NCBI RefSeq assembly: GCF_019132875.1
Contig: NZ_JAHSPF010000008.1
Coordinates: 1-64,000, forward strand
Length of the DNA stretch: 64,000 bases
Direction: 5' to 3'
DNA from: Erwinia phyllosphaerae
GTDB taxonomy: Bacteria > Pseudomonadota > Gammaproteobacteria > Enterobacterales > Enterobacteriaceae
Shown here in pieces: positions 57,173 through 64,000 of this stretch. Each line of letters opens with the position of its first letter. Position 1 is the first letter of the stretch. Made by a program: the position numbers and the translations under genes. The notes under the pieces are model-generated. The model made no database searches, was not told where the DNA came from, and saw nothing but the letters and a program-made list of their open reading frames with translations.

Positions 57173-58429
57173 TTATGCCATAGCAATTAATTTGATACCT
57201 TTAAACCCATTCTCAATAATACTTCCTCGGTTTGCCGCTGTAACAAAATTTGCCCACCATTGCATCATTGGACGTCGCTGCTCTAGGTAATCGCTGCGGT
57301 TATAAGCACGCCGAACCTCATTCTTATCCACATGAGCAAGTGCTGCCTCAATAACATCAGGCGGAATGCCTTGTTCATTAAGAGCCGTACTTGCAATTGA
57401 TCTCAGCCCATGCGAAACGAGCACTCCATCAAAACCTGCACGTTTTAGCGATGCGTTAACGGTCTGGCTATTCATTGGCTGGTTGAGCTTGATACGGCTA
57501 GGAAAGATAAATTCTCGGTTCCCGCTTAACGGCTTCATCATCTCCAGTATCGCAATTGCTTCATCTGACAATGGAACAGTATGGTCGCGGTTCATTTTCA
57601 TGCGTGCTGCGGGAATCTTCCACTCTCGTGCTTCTATGTCTACCTCTTCCCAGCGAGCTTCAGCCGCTTCGGTAGGGCAGGTGATAGTAAGAAGCTGCCA
57701 CATGAACAGGCATCGAGTTGAAAGGCTTATGCTGGCCGTTCGCATCGTCTGCATCAACTGAGGCAATTGATCAGGGTAGATACTGGGCATGTTCTTCTTC
57801 TGCGGCTTCTCAAATGCCTTGCCAATATTGACGCTAGGAACAGCATCAATCAGCCCCGTGTTTTGGGCATAGATCATGACCTCATTAATGCGCTGGCACA
57901 GGCGGCGGACGGTTTCCAGTGCTCCTCTGGCCTGAACCGGTTGCACGGCCTGAACCAGAGTGTGAGCTTTGATATCTGTAACGCTGACGTTACCAATCGC
58001 AGGAAAGACATCTCTTTCCAGAGAGCGCCATATATCCTCTGCATAGTCCTCAGTCACACTAGTTTTCTTCACATTCCACCAACGTTCTGCCACGAGTTGG
58101 AAAGTATTAATTTTGGCTTCAAGCGAACTGCGTAGTTGTTCTTGCTGATGTTCCTGTGGATCGGTTTGTTTCGCCAGGAGTAAGCGAGACTTTGCCCGAT
58201 AGCTTCGAGCATCGGCAAGGGTAACTGACGGGTAAGGGCCAAGGCTCTTCTTTGCTCGCTTCTTAGTGACAGGGCGAATGTAGCGAAATTGCCAGATTTT
58301 ACTCCCGCTGGATTTGATAAGTAGCTCAAGGCCATCGCCATCATAGAGAACGTAGTCCGATTCCTTGGGTTTAGCAGATTCGATTTCTTTAACGGATAGA
58401 GGTTTGTCTTGCCATTGCCGGGTTTTCAT
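57173..58429 (-). CDS. int: P4-type tyrosine integrase, probably defective
   Basis: The 418-residue protein has the DUF4102 arm-binding N-terminus (LSVKEIESAKP.....LYDGDGLELLI), a core-binding domain and the catalytic domain with HGLRS (His340, Arg343) and the nucleophile region VRRAYNRSDY (Tyr376). The place of the first catalytic Arg, usually T.xRPxEAAxARW, reads TITCPTEAAEARW. Cys251 (TGC) thus replaces Arg, one transition away from CGC. The ATG at 58429 has GAGGTG 9 nt upstream; a GTG at 58441 is in frame. It reads away from ssrA. Confidence 0.88.
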   Translation of the reverse strand: MKTRQWQDKPLSVKEIESAKPKESDYVLYDGDGLELLIKSSGSKIWQFRYIRPVTKKRAKKSLGPYPSVTLADARSYRAKSRLLLAKQTDPQEHQQEQLRSSLEAKINTFQLVAERWWNVKKTSVTEDYAEDIWRSLERDVFPAIGNVSVTDIKAHTLVQAVQPVQARGALETVRRLCQRINEVMIYAQNTGLIDAVPSVNIGKAFEKPQKKNMPSIYPDQLPQLMQTMRTASISLSTRCLFMWQLLTITCPTEAAEARWEEVDIEAREWKIPAARMKMNRDHTVPLSDEAIAILEMMKPLSGNREFIFPSRIKLNQPMNSQTVNASLKRAGFDGVLVSHGLRSIASTALNEQGIPPDVIEAALAHVDKNEVRRAYNRSDYLEQRRPMMQWWANFVTAANRGSIIENGFKGIKLIAMA

Positions 58430-58433
58430 AGTT

Positions 58434-58474
58434 TTAGGCACCTCAAAAACAATAAGGCTTTATGAGGTGCCTAA
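58434..58474. promoter_or_regulatory. Inverted repeat at the integrase start (arm or operator site)
   Basis: TTAGGCACCTCA (58434-58445) and TGAGGTGCCTAA (58463-58474) are perfect 12-bp arms; a third GGTGCCTAAAA follows at 58478-58488. The left arm covers the int Shine-Dalgarno. Sites repeated between int and the attachment core suggest integrase arm binding with autoregulation. Confidence 0.55.
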
Positions 58475-58538
58475 CAAGGTGCCTAAAAGGTTCGGATTTA
58501 ATTATTTGGCATCAGACTTCGCGGGACATCTTGCAGGC

Positions 58539-58562
58539 ACAAAAAAGCCCGCAAGGCTTTCA
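58539..58562. repeat. Right island end (candidate attachment site at ssrA)
   Basis: The 24 bases are identical to 38589-38612. They include the distal arm and T-run of the ssrA terminator, 56 bp beyond the tmRNA 3' end. Confidence 0.65.
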
Positions 58563-58575
58563 CCGTGCGGGCTTT
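58541..58575 (-). terminator. Terminator of ssrA
   Basis: On the minus strand AAAGCCCGC (58567-58575) pairs with GCGGGCTTT (58544-58552), followed by TTTTTT. A 14-nt loop separates the arms. Confidence 0.85.
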
Positions 58576-58617
58576 CAGGACTTTAGCAGACGATTCTGGT
58601 ATCGCTGCTGAAGAATT

Positions 58618-58981
58618 TGGTGGAGCTGGCGGGAGTTGAACCCGCGTCCGAAATTACTACACCGTCGGCACTACATGCTTAGTCCAGTCTTTACATTCGC
58701 CTGTTAGCTGCGAACGGACACGCCACTAACAAACTAGCCTGATTGAATTTAATGCTTCAGCCCCAGGCAGGACATCCACACGATCTCTTTTGGGTTTGAC
58801 CTCTCTTGATCCCCGTCCTAAGAGCGGAGGCTAGGGAGAGAGGGCTCTTAGCAGGTTATTAAGCTGCTAGGGCGTAGTTTTCGTCGTTTGCGACTATTTT
58901 TTTGCGGCTTTTAACGAGGCCAACCGCCCCTCGGCATGCTCCTTGGGCTTCGCAAATCCCGTCGAATCCAGAATCAGCCCC
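58618..58981 (-). ncRNA. ssrA: Transfer-messenger RNA (tmRNA)
   Basis: tmRNA rescues stalled ribosomes together with SmpB. The 364-nt gene starts GGGGCTGATTCTGGATTCGAC and ends in a tRNA-like part with GGTTCAACTCCCGCC and CCA (58618-58620). The tag reading frame (58862-58891, stop at 58859-58861) encodes ANDENYALAA, the standard enterobacterial degradation tag. The gene is intact despite the adjoining island. Confidence 0.98.
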
Positions 58982-58995
58982 AAGTACTGTTAAGC

Positions 58996-59025
58996 AGTAT
59001 AGCAGAAAAACTTATCGCTTTGCCA
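58996..59025 (-). promoter_or_regulatory. ssrA promoter
   Basis: On the minus strand a -10 TATACT (58996-59001) stands about 15 bp before the mature tmRNA 5' end, with a weak -35 (TGGCAA, 59020-59025) 18 bp upstream. This leaves a few extra nucleotides on the precursor, as in E. coli. Confidence 0.55.
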
Positions 59026-59030
59026 GTGGC

Positions 59031-59513
59031 TTAGCGATTTGCGTGCTTCATAATACGTGCTTTGTCTAATTTCCACTCACGATCTTTAATATCATCGCGC
59101 TTATCGTGCTCTCTTTTACCTTTCGCCACGCCGATTTTTAGCTTTGCCCAGGCATTTTTCCAGTACAGCGACAGCGCAACAACGGTATAACCTTCGCGGT
59201 TAACGCGTCCGTACAGTGAATCAAGTTCACGCTGTTTCAGCAGCAGCTTACGGTTGCGTGTTGGATCGCAAACAACATGCGACGAGGCAACCGTGAGCGC
59301 CTGGAAAGTTGAACCGAACAGGTAAGCTTCGCCATCGCGCAGCAGGATGTAGCTGTCGCTGATATTGGCCTTACCGGCGCGAAGAGATTTGACTTCCCAT
59401 CCCTGGAGCGACAGACCCGCTTCGAACTCTTCTTCAATGAAGTATTCGTGGCGCGCCCGCTTGTTCATGGCGATGGTGGCAGAACCGGGTTTATGTGCTT
59501 TTTTCTTTGTCAT
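59031..59513 (-). CDS. smpB: SsrA-binding protein SmpB
   Basis: SmpB binds the tRNA-like end of tmRNA and brings it to stalled ribosomes. The 160-residue protein is nearly identical to E. coli SmpB ([52 protein letters not shown]) with the basic C-terminal tail. The start at 59513 matches [15 protein letters not shown]; the frame is open 17 codons further. It lies just upstream of ssrA on the same strand. Confidence 0.97.
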   Translation of the reverse strand: MTKKKAHKPGSATIAMNKRARHEYFIEEEFEAGLSLQGWEVKSLRAGKANISDSYILLRDGEAYLFGSTFQALTVASSHVVCDPTRNRKLLLKQRELDSLYGRVNREGYTVVALSLYWKNAWAKLKIGVAKGKREHDKRDDIKDREWKLDKARIMKHANR

Positions 59514-59671
59514 AGTGCAACTTAGTGTACATGAAGCGGTGAATGATGGCATCCCCTGTAACAAAAAGCGCGGGGAAAAGCGCTATTTTAGCAGAACGCT
59601 GGCGGCTGAGAATTTTTGTTTGCAAGCCGTCGATGGTATTATTGTAAAGTTTAAGATTAACAGGAAACGTT

Positions 59672-60106
59672 ATGTCCCAGATTAGTCGTTCTGCGCTGGT
59701 GCCCTACAGTGCTGAGCAAATGTTCCGATTGGTAAACGATGTGGATGCCTATCCGGAGTTTCTTCCAGGGTGCACCGGCAGTCGCGTGCTGGATTCCAGT
59801 GAACAGCAGATGACGGCATCGGTGGATGTTTCCAAAGCCGGCATCAGCAAAACGTTCGTCACGCGCAATACGCTAACCAACAATAAAAGCATTCACATGC
59901 AGCTGGTTGACGGGCCTTTCCGCAAGCTTACCGGTGGCTGGTTGTTTACCGCACTGAGCGAAGACGCCTGCAAGGTCGAACTCAACCTGGAGTTCGAATT
60001 TACCAACATGCTGGTAGAAATGGCGTTCGGGCGGATCTTTAAAGAGCTGGCCAGCAGCATGGTACAGGCTTTCACCAAACGCGCGAAAGAGGTCTACAGT
60101 GCCTGA
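59672..60106 (+). CDS. ratA: RatA/Coq10-type START domain protein
   Basis: The 144-residue protein has the Coq10/START fold segments ([50 protein letters not shown]). In E. coli RatA (PasT) has been described as an inhibitor of 70S assembly, while its relatives bind ubiquinone; the true role is debated. It overlaps ratB by 8 nt and is divergent from smpB, the normal enterobacterial arrangement. Confidence 0.94.
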   Translation: MSQISRSALVPYSAEQMFRLVNDVDAYPEFLPGCTGSRVLDSSEQQMTASVDVSKAGISKTFVTRNTLTNNKSIHMQLVDGPFRKLTGGWLFTALSEDACKVELNLEFEFTNMLVEMAFGRIFKELASSMVQAFTKRAKEVYSA

Positions 60107-60386
60107 TATCGCGGTAGAAGTGGTCTATGCGCTTCCGGAAAAACAGTATCTCTATACGGTTACTGTGGAGGAGGGGGCCACTGTCGAGCAGGCGATCAAA
60201 GCTTCCGGGCTGCTGGAGCTGCGTAGCGATATCGATCTTGCCAGCAATAAAGTGGGCGTGTTTAGCCGTCCGGTTAAGCTGAGCGATGAGGTGCACAGCG
60301 GCGACCGGGTGGAGATTTATCGTCCGCTACTGGCCGATCCTAAAGAACTGCGCCGCCAGCGTGCAGAAAAAGCAGCAAAAAAATAA
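60099..60386 (+). CDS. ratB: RnfH family protein RatB
   Basis: The 95-residue ubiquitin-like-fold protein ([52 protein letters not shown]) matches the RnfH/RatB (UPF0125) family. It is co-transcribed with ratA. Although named as an antitoxin, no antitoxin activity is established. Confidence 0.93.
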   Translation: MPDIAVEVVYALPEKQYLYTVTVEEGATVEQAIKASGLLELRSDIDLASNKVGVFSRPVKLSDEVHSGDRVEIYRPLLADPKELRRQRAEKAAKK

Positions 60387-60405
60387 GGCGCCGTCAGCGC
60401 CTTAT
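60383..60405 (+). terminator. Terminator after ratB
   Basis: ATAAGGCGC/GCGCCTTAT forms a 9-bp stem with a 5-nt loop that overlaps the ratB stop codon. CTCTTCTTA follows. Confidence 0.7.
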
Positions 60406-60489
60406 CTCTTCTTATGATGTTTTAAACCACCAGGTCTGGCTTTACCGCCAGGCATCCTGATTTGCTTTACATCACAGCCTTCTGAATGC

Positions 60490-60834
60490 TTAGCCTTTAG
60501 AGCTAAGCTGAGGCTTGTTGTCGATGTTGGTCAGCACGCCATTGCTGTCAAAGGTCAACGTCAGCGTCTGCTGCGTTACCGGCTCGTGGCCCGGTTCCTG
60601 ACGGAAGACGTAATACCAGACGTTGCTGCCAAAAGGATCGCGCATCATCGGCGTACCCAGGGTGTATGCCACCTGCTGTTGGGTCATGCCGGTATGGATT
60701 TTAGAGACGTCATTTGCAACCAGGTAGTTGCCCTGGTTGATGTCTGGCCGGTAAACCACTCGCTCCAGAGTGGAACATCCAGCGGTCGTCATCAGCAGAA
60801 CCACCGCCGCAGCAGTCAGCGTTTTACAGCGCAT
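60490..60834 (-). CDS. bamE: Outer-membrane assembly lipoprotein BamE
   Basis: BamE is a lipoprotein of the BAM complex that folds outer-membrane proteins. The 114-residue protein has a lipobox (MTTAGC) and the near-invariant segments [32 protein letters not shown] and QTLTLTF. The start at 60834 aligns with E. coli MRCKTLTAA; upstream in-frame codons exist. Confidence 0.96.
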   Translation of the reverse strand: MRCKTLTAAAVVLLMTTAGCSTLERVVYRPDINQGNYLVANDVSKIHTGMTQQQVAYTLGTPMMRDPFGSNVWYYVFRQEPGHEPVTQQTLTLTFDSNGVLTNIDNKPQLSSKG

Positions 60835-61005
60835 AAGTATCTTTATTCCTTTTCGGGCCAACACCTTGGGCATCAGGCTATTTATTTTCAGTATCGGTTT
60901 ATCGCTTCGATAACAGCGTCAGACGTCGATGATAATAAACCTTTCCGCAGTTGGAAACCTCTACGGAGCATGGTTATGACCTCGGGATGCCAAAAAAGTG
61001 CGGTT

Positions 61006-62667
61006 TCAGGCCGCTAAAAGCTCTTTTGCGTTAGCCAGCGTGTTGCGGGTGACCTCGCTGCCGCCCAGCAGGCGTGCCAGCTCCTGCAGGCGGGCGCGCT
61101 TGTCCAGCGGCTGCATATGCGTTTCGGTCATGGCGCCATCCGTTTCTTTGCTGACGAAAAAATGCTGATGACCGCAGCCAGCAACCTGCGGAAGGTGGGT
61201 GACGCACATAACCTGGGTAGATTCGCCAAGCTGACGCAGCATTTTGCCCACAACCGCTGCGGTTGGGCCGCTGATACCGACGTCGACTTCGTCGAAAATC
61301 AGCGCTGGCGTATCCATTTTACGTGCGGTGATAACCTGAATTGCCAGCGCGATACGCGACAGCTCGCCGCCGGAAGCAACTTTAGACAGCGGCTGAAGTG
61401 GCTGACCCGGGTTGGTGGTCACGCGGAATTCGATGCGGTCGGCACCCTCTAAGGTCAGATGGTCAGGATTAAACTGTACCTCGATAGCCAGCTGGCCGTG
61501 CGGCATCGAGAGCGCGTGCATGCTTTCGCCAATCAGCTGGCTCAGCTCCTGTGCGTAGTGCATACGGCGCTGATGCAGCCTTTCCGCGCAGCCCATAGCG
61601 GTTTGATGGTGCTTCGCCACGGCCAGCGCCAGCTCTTCCTGATTGCTTTCCTGCTGGTCAAGCTGTGCCTGTTCATCCAGCAGCTGCTGATGAAAGCCCG
61701 CCAGCTCTTCCGCAGAGATCCGGTGCTTGCGTGCCAGCGAGATATAGCGCGACAGGCGCTGTTCCAGCTCGTAAAGACGGTTAGGATCCAGATCCAGACG
61801 CTCGCAGTAGTGGCGCAGCTCGTCGCTGGCTTCGCTAACCTGAATGGCGGCTTCATCCAGCATCACGCAAACGCCGTTCAGCTTTTCATCAAGCGCGACC
61901 AGCTCGCCCAGCAGCTGCTGCACGGTATAAAGCTGGTTCTGTAGGGTGGCATGCTCGCCGTCGGCCAGCATCATCAGCGCCTGCTGACTGGTTGACAGCA
62001 GCTGGCCGCTGTTGGCCAGACGCTTATATTCTTCATCAATAGCTTCATACTCGCCGGCCACCGGAGCGAACTCGTTCAGCTCTTTCAACTGATACTGCAA
62101 CAGCTCGCGGCGCGCTTCACGCTCCTGCGACAGCTGCTGATGCTGGGCCAGAATGCGACAGCTCTGGTTCCACAGGCGGTAGCTCTGCGCCATCTCCTGC
62201 ATCAGGCCGTTTTCGCCCGCATAGCCGTCAAGCAGGGTTTTCTGATGCTCCGGCTTCAGCAGCAGCTGATGCGCGTGCTGGCCGTGAATCTGAATCAGTA
62301 GCTGACCGAGATCGCGCAGTTGAGAAAGCGGGACAGAGGTGCCGTTAATAAAGCCGCGAGAACGACCGTCGCTGCTGATCACGCGGCGCAGCAAACACTC
62401 ATTGCCCTCGTCCAGCTGGTTTTCCACCAGCCAGGCAAGCGCAGAAGGGGTATCTTTTAGCGAAAAGCGGGCACAGAGGTCGGCGCGGGTTGCGCCCTGA
62501 CGCACCATATCGGCTTCAGCGCGACCGCCCAGGCAGAGGCCGAGCGCGTCGATGGCAATAGATTTACCCGCGCCGGTTTCGCCGGTAATCGCGGTCATGC
62601 CACGCTGAAAATCGATCTCAAGTTCACGAACAATCGCAAAATTACTGATGGTCAGTTGTGCCAGCAT
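61006..62667 (-). CDS. recN: DNA repair protein RecN
   Basis: RecN is an SMC-like ATPase that acts in double-strand-break repair. The 553-residue protein has Walker A GETGAGKS, a central coiled coil, the ABC signature [12 protein letters not shown] and Walker [13 protein letters not shown], and ends [10 protein letters not shown] as in E. coli. The start at 62667 matches E. coli [16 protein letters not shown] control is shown by the LexA box upstream. Confidence 0.97.
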   Translation of the reverse strand: MLAQLTISNFAIVRELEIDFQRGMTAITGETGAGKSIAIDALGLCLGGRAEADMVRQGATRADLCARFSLKDTPSALAWLVENQLDEGNECLLRRVISSDGRSRGFINGTSVPLSQLRDLGQLLIQIHGQHAHQLLLKPEHQKTLLDGYAGENGLMQEMAQSYRLWNQSCRILAQHQQLSQEREARRELLQYQLKELNEFAPVAGEYEAIDEEYKRLANSGQLLSTSQQALMMLADGEHATLQNQLYTVQQLLGELVALDEKLNGVCVMLDEAAIQVSEASDELRHYCERLDLDPNRLYELEQRLSRYISLARKHRISAEELAGFHQQLLDEQAQLDQQESNQEELALAVAKHHQTAMGCAERLHQRRMHYAQELSQLIGESMHALSMPHGQLAIEVQFNPDHLTLEGADRIEFRVTTNPGQPLQPLSKVASGGELSRIALAIQVITARKMDTPALIFDEVDVGISGPTAAVVGKMLRQLGESTQVMCVTHLPQVAGCGHQHFFVSKETDGAMTETHMQPLDKRARLQELARLLGGSEVTRNTLANAKELLAA

Positions 62668-62693
62668 AGAAGCGTTCCTGTATGAAAACACAG

Positions 62694-62735
62694 ATATGGT
62701 TTTTCATACAGTATATACTGGTTCTATAACCAGTA
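62694..62735 (-). promoter_or_regulatory. LexA (SOS) boxes upstream of recN
   Basis: TACTG-N10-CAGTA (62716-62735) is a perfect SOS box. A second, weaker site CTG-N10-CAT lies at 62694-62713, nearer the gene. E. coli recN also has more than one box. Confidence 0.85.
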
Positions 62736-62754
62736 AAGTAGCTGGCAGCGGATT

Positions 62755-63633
62755 TTAAAACAATTTTTTCGACCAGCCAAGCTTCGAGCTTAACGTGTTG
62801 AAGTAATTATAATTTTGCGGATGTATCAAATTCAGATGATCCTCATTACGGCGGATCAGCACGTCTTCCCCTTCCTGAATAGGCAAGGCTATCTGGCTGT
62901 CGCAGCTCACTTCTAAATCGCCACGCATGTGCGAAAACTTCAGGCGAATAGTGCTGTTGCTGTTAATGACCAGCGGTCTTGCGGACAGCGTATGTGGGAA
63001 CATCGGCACAATGGCGATAGCGTCCAGTGAAGGCGTCAGGATCGGGCCGCCTGCCGAAAGCGAATAGGCGGTAGAGCCGGTTGGCGTAGAGATAATCAGG
63101 CCGTCAGAACGCTGGGAAAAGGCGAACGTCTCGTCAATATACACTTCGAATTCGATCATGTGGGCGACTTTGCCAGGGTGCAAAACAACCTCATTGATAG
63201 CCGTACCGATACGTGGTTCGCGCCCCTGGCGGCAGACCTGCGCTTCCAGCAGAAAGCGGCTCTCCGTAATGTATTTCCCTTCCAGCACGTCGGCCAGCTG
63301 CTGTTGCGCATTATCGGGATCGAGATCGGTTAAGAAACCCAGATTGCCGCGGTTAATACCGATCACCTTAATGTCGTAGCGCGCCAGCACTCGCGCCGCG
63401 CCTAACATATTGCCGTCGCCGCCCACTACCACGGCCAGATCGGCCTTTTGTCCAATGTCCGACAGCGAGCCGGTTTCCACATCGGCAAGCTTCAGCTCAC
63501 GGGCAATCTGCTGCTCGATGATCACCTGATAGCCCTTTGCCGTCAGCCAGCGATAAAGCATTTCGTGTGTGGTCAGCGCGGTAGGATGGCGCGGATGGCC
63601 CACGATACCGATGCAGTTAAAATGGTTGTTCAT
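62755..63633 (-). CDS. nadK: NAD kinase
   Basis: NadK phosphorylates NAD to NADP. The 292-residue protein has the GGDG motif ([16 protein letters not shown]), the NE/D motif (TAINEVVLH) and the [16 protein letters not shown] loop. The start at 63633 aligns with E. coli [16 protein letters not shown]; the frame is open far upstream over the grpE promoter and is not coding there. Confidence 0.97.
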   Translation of the reverse strand: MNNHFNCIGIVGHPRHPTALTTHEMLYRWLTAKGYQVIIEQQIARELKLADVETGSLSDIGQKADLAVVVGGDGNMLGAARVLARYDIKVIGINRGNLGFLTDLDPDNAQQQLADVLEGKYITESRFLLEAQVCRQGREPRIGTAINEVVLHPGKVAHMIEFEVYIDETFAFSQRSDGLIISTPTGSTAYSLSAGGPILTPSLDAIAIVPMFPHTLSARPLVINSNSTIRLKFSHMRGDLEVSCDSQIALPIQEGEDVLIRRNEDHLNLIHPQNYNYFNTLSSKLGWSKKLF

Positions 63634-63685
63634 GATGCTGGCATTCCTCATGAGGTAAACTACCTCAGACAATGTGACGGGTTCC

Positions 63686-63713
63686 CTTGAAACCGCAATT
63701 CTGATCCCCATAA
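63686..63713 (+). promoter_or_regulatory. Sigma-32 heat-shock promoter of grpE
   Basis: CTTGAAA (63686-63692), 13 bp, CCCCATAA (63706-63713) matches the sigma-32 consensus (CTTGAAA/CCCCAT-T). It lies 45 bp before the grpE start. Confidence 0.85.
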
Positions 63714-63757
63714 TAAGCGAACCAGCGAGATGAATGTGCACAAACGCGGAGAAATTC

Positions 63758-64000
63758 ATGAGTAGTAAAGAACAGAACACACCAAACGAGCAAGTCTCAG
63801 ACGATATTGAGATGGAACAGGCCACCCAGGACGCAGAGACGGCAGAAGTGGTGGATCCGCGCGACGAACGCATTGCCGAACTGGAAGCCCAGCTGGCGCA
63901 GGCGCAGGGTGGCGTGCGTGAAGCGCAGCTGCGTGCTCAGGCGGAAATCGAAAATATTCGTCGCCGTACCGAACTGGACGTAGAAAAAGCGCATAAATTT
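63758..64000 (+). CDS. grpE: Heat-shock nucleotide exchange factor GrpE (5' part)
   Basis: GrpE releases ADP from DnaK. The first 81 residues are present ([20 protein letters not shown]... then [23 protein letters not shown]), matching E. coli GrpE: an acidic N-terminal stretch and the start of the long helix. The gene runs out of the window. It is driven by the sigma-32 promoter and is divergent from nadK, as in E. coli. Confidence 0.96.
   Translation, partial: MSSKEQNTPNEQVSDDIEMEQATQDAETAEVVDPRDERIAELEAQLAQAQGGVREAQLRAQAEIENIRRRTELDVEKAHKF

Larger units (their letters stand above)
38589..58562. mobile_element. ssrA-associated genomic island carrying phage-defence genes
   Basis: About 20 kb is bounded by a perfect 24-bp direct repeat (38589-38612 and 58539-58562). 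The right copy is the distal arm of the ssrA terminator, next to the P4-type integrase. Cargo: DUF4917 gene, druM-F-G-E, HNH nuclease gene, unknown 235-residue gene, DUF4365 gene, integrase. Base composition is lower in G+C than the flanking core, and IS remnants occur at both sides. ssrA is a classic island target. Confidence 0.75.

Noticed and set aside
59672-60386. ratAB as a toxin-antitoxin pair
   Set aside because: The names suggest it, but the genes are core, conserved next to smpB, and belong to START/Coq10 and RnfH families; toxin-antitoxin behaviour is not established.

Overview
The window reads as chromosomal DNA of an enterobacterium. Core proteins (PssA, EmrAB-EmrR, ProVWX, NrdHIEF, SmpB, BamE, RecN, NadK, GrpE) look like close relatives of the E. 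coli/Salmonella proteins, but the gene order (pssA-patZ-tapT-trxC-yfiF joined to emr, proU, nrd, mmu and then pmr) is not that of E. coli. A member of the Erwiniaceae (Pantoea/Mixta/Erwinia type) is the best guess. This is inference from gene content, not a database result.

Layout. 1-0.45 kb: 3' end of an rRNA operon (5S rRNA), its terminator and a degenerate 42-bp tandem repeat. 0.45-13.7 kb: housekeeping genes yfiM, pssA, patZ, a secreted StcE-like zinc metalloprotease, tapT, trxC, yfiF, then the emrRAB multidrug efflux operon. 14.2-30.2 kb: a YgaY-like MFS transporter, the proVWX betaine importer, nrdHIEF (class Ib ribonucleotide reductase), a hicAB toxin-antitoxin pair, ygaM, ygaC, the S-methylmethionine operon mmuPM with a MetJ operator, a lipoprotein, tsx with a CRP site, and a DUF1543 gene. 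30.2-33.9 kb: a lipid A/polymyxin-resistance locus, eptA-pmrA-pmrB, with a convergent 32-residue PmrR-like membrane peptide. PmrA-box-like sites lie before both pmrR and eptA. 34-38.5 kb: a decayed accessory zone with a sugar-isomerase fragment, an LEA-like periplasmic protein, a structured RNA leader before a 63-residue protein, and a duplicated DUF3289/DUF943 module of which one DUF3289 copy has collapsed.

38.59-58.56 kb is a roughly 20-kb genomic island next to ssrA (tmRNA). It is bounded by a perfect 24-bp direct repeat that is one arm of the ssrA terminator, and it carries a P4-type tyrosine integrase at the ssrA end. Its cargo is anti-phage: a DUF4917 (SIR2-like) protein, a complete Druantia type II-like operon (druM cytosine methyltransferase, druF, druG, druE giant helicase), an HNH nuclease, a DUF4365 nuclease-like protein, an unknown 235-residue protein, repeated RNA-like hairpins, and IS256/IS3 scraps. 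The integrase appears to have lost its first catalytic arginine (Arg to Cys), so the island may be fixed in place. 58.6-64 kb returns to core genes: ssrA-smpB, ratAB, bamE, recN (LexA box), nadK and the start of grpE (sigma-32 promoter).

How the pieces work together. ProVWX imports osmoprotectants and EmrAB exports drugs under EmrR control. NrdHIEF supplies dNTPs under iron limitation or oxidative stress. MmuPM makes methionine from S-methylmethionine under MetJ. PmrAB switches on EptA (phosphoethanolamine on lipid A) and probably PmrR. The island supplies layered phage defence. SmpB and ssrA together run trans-translation.
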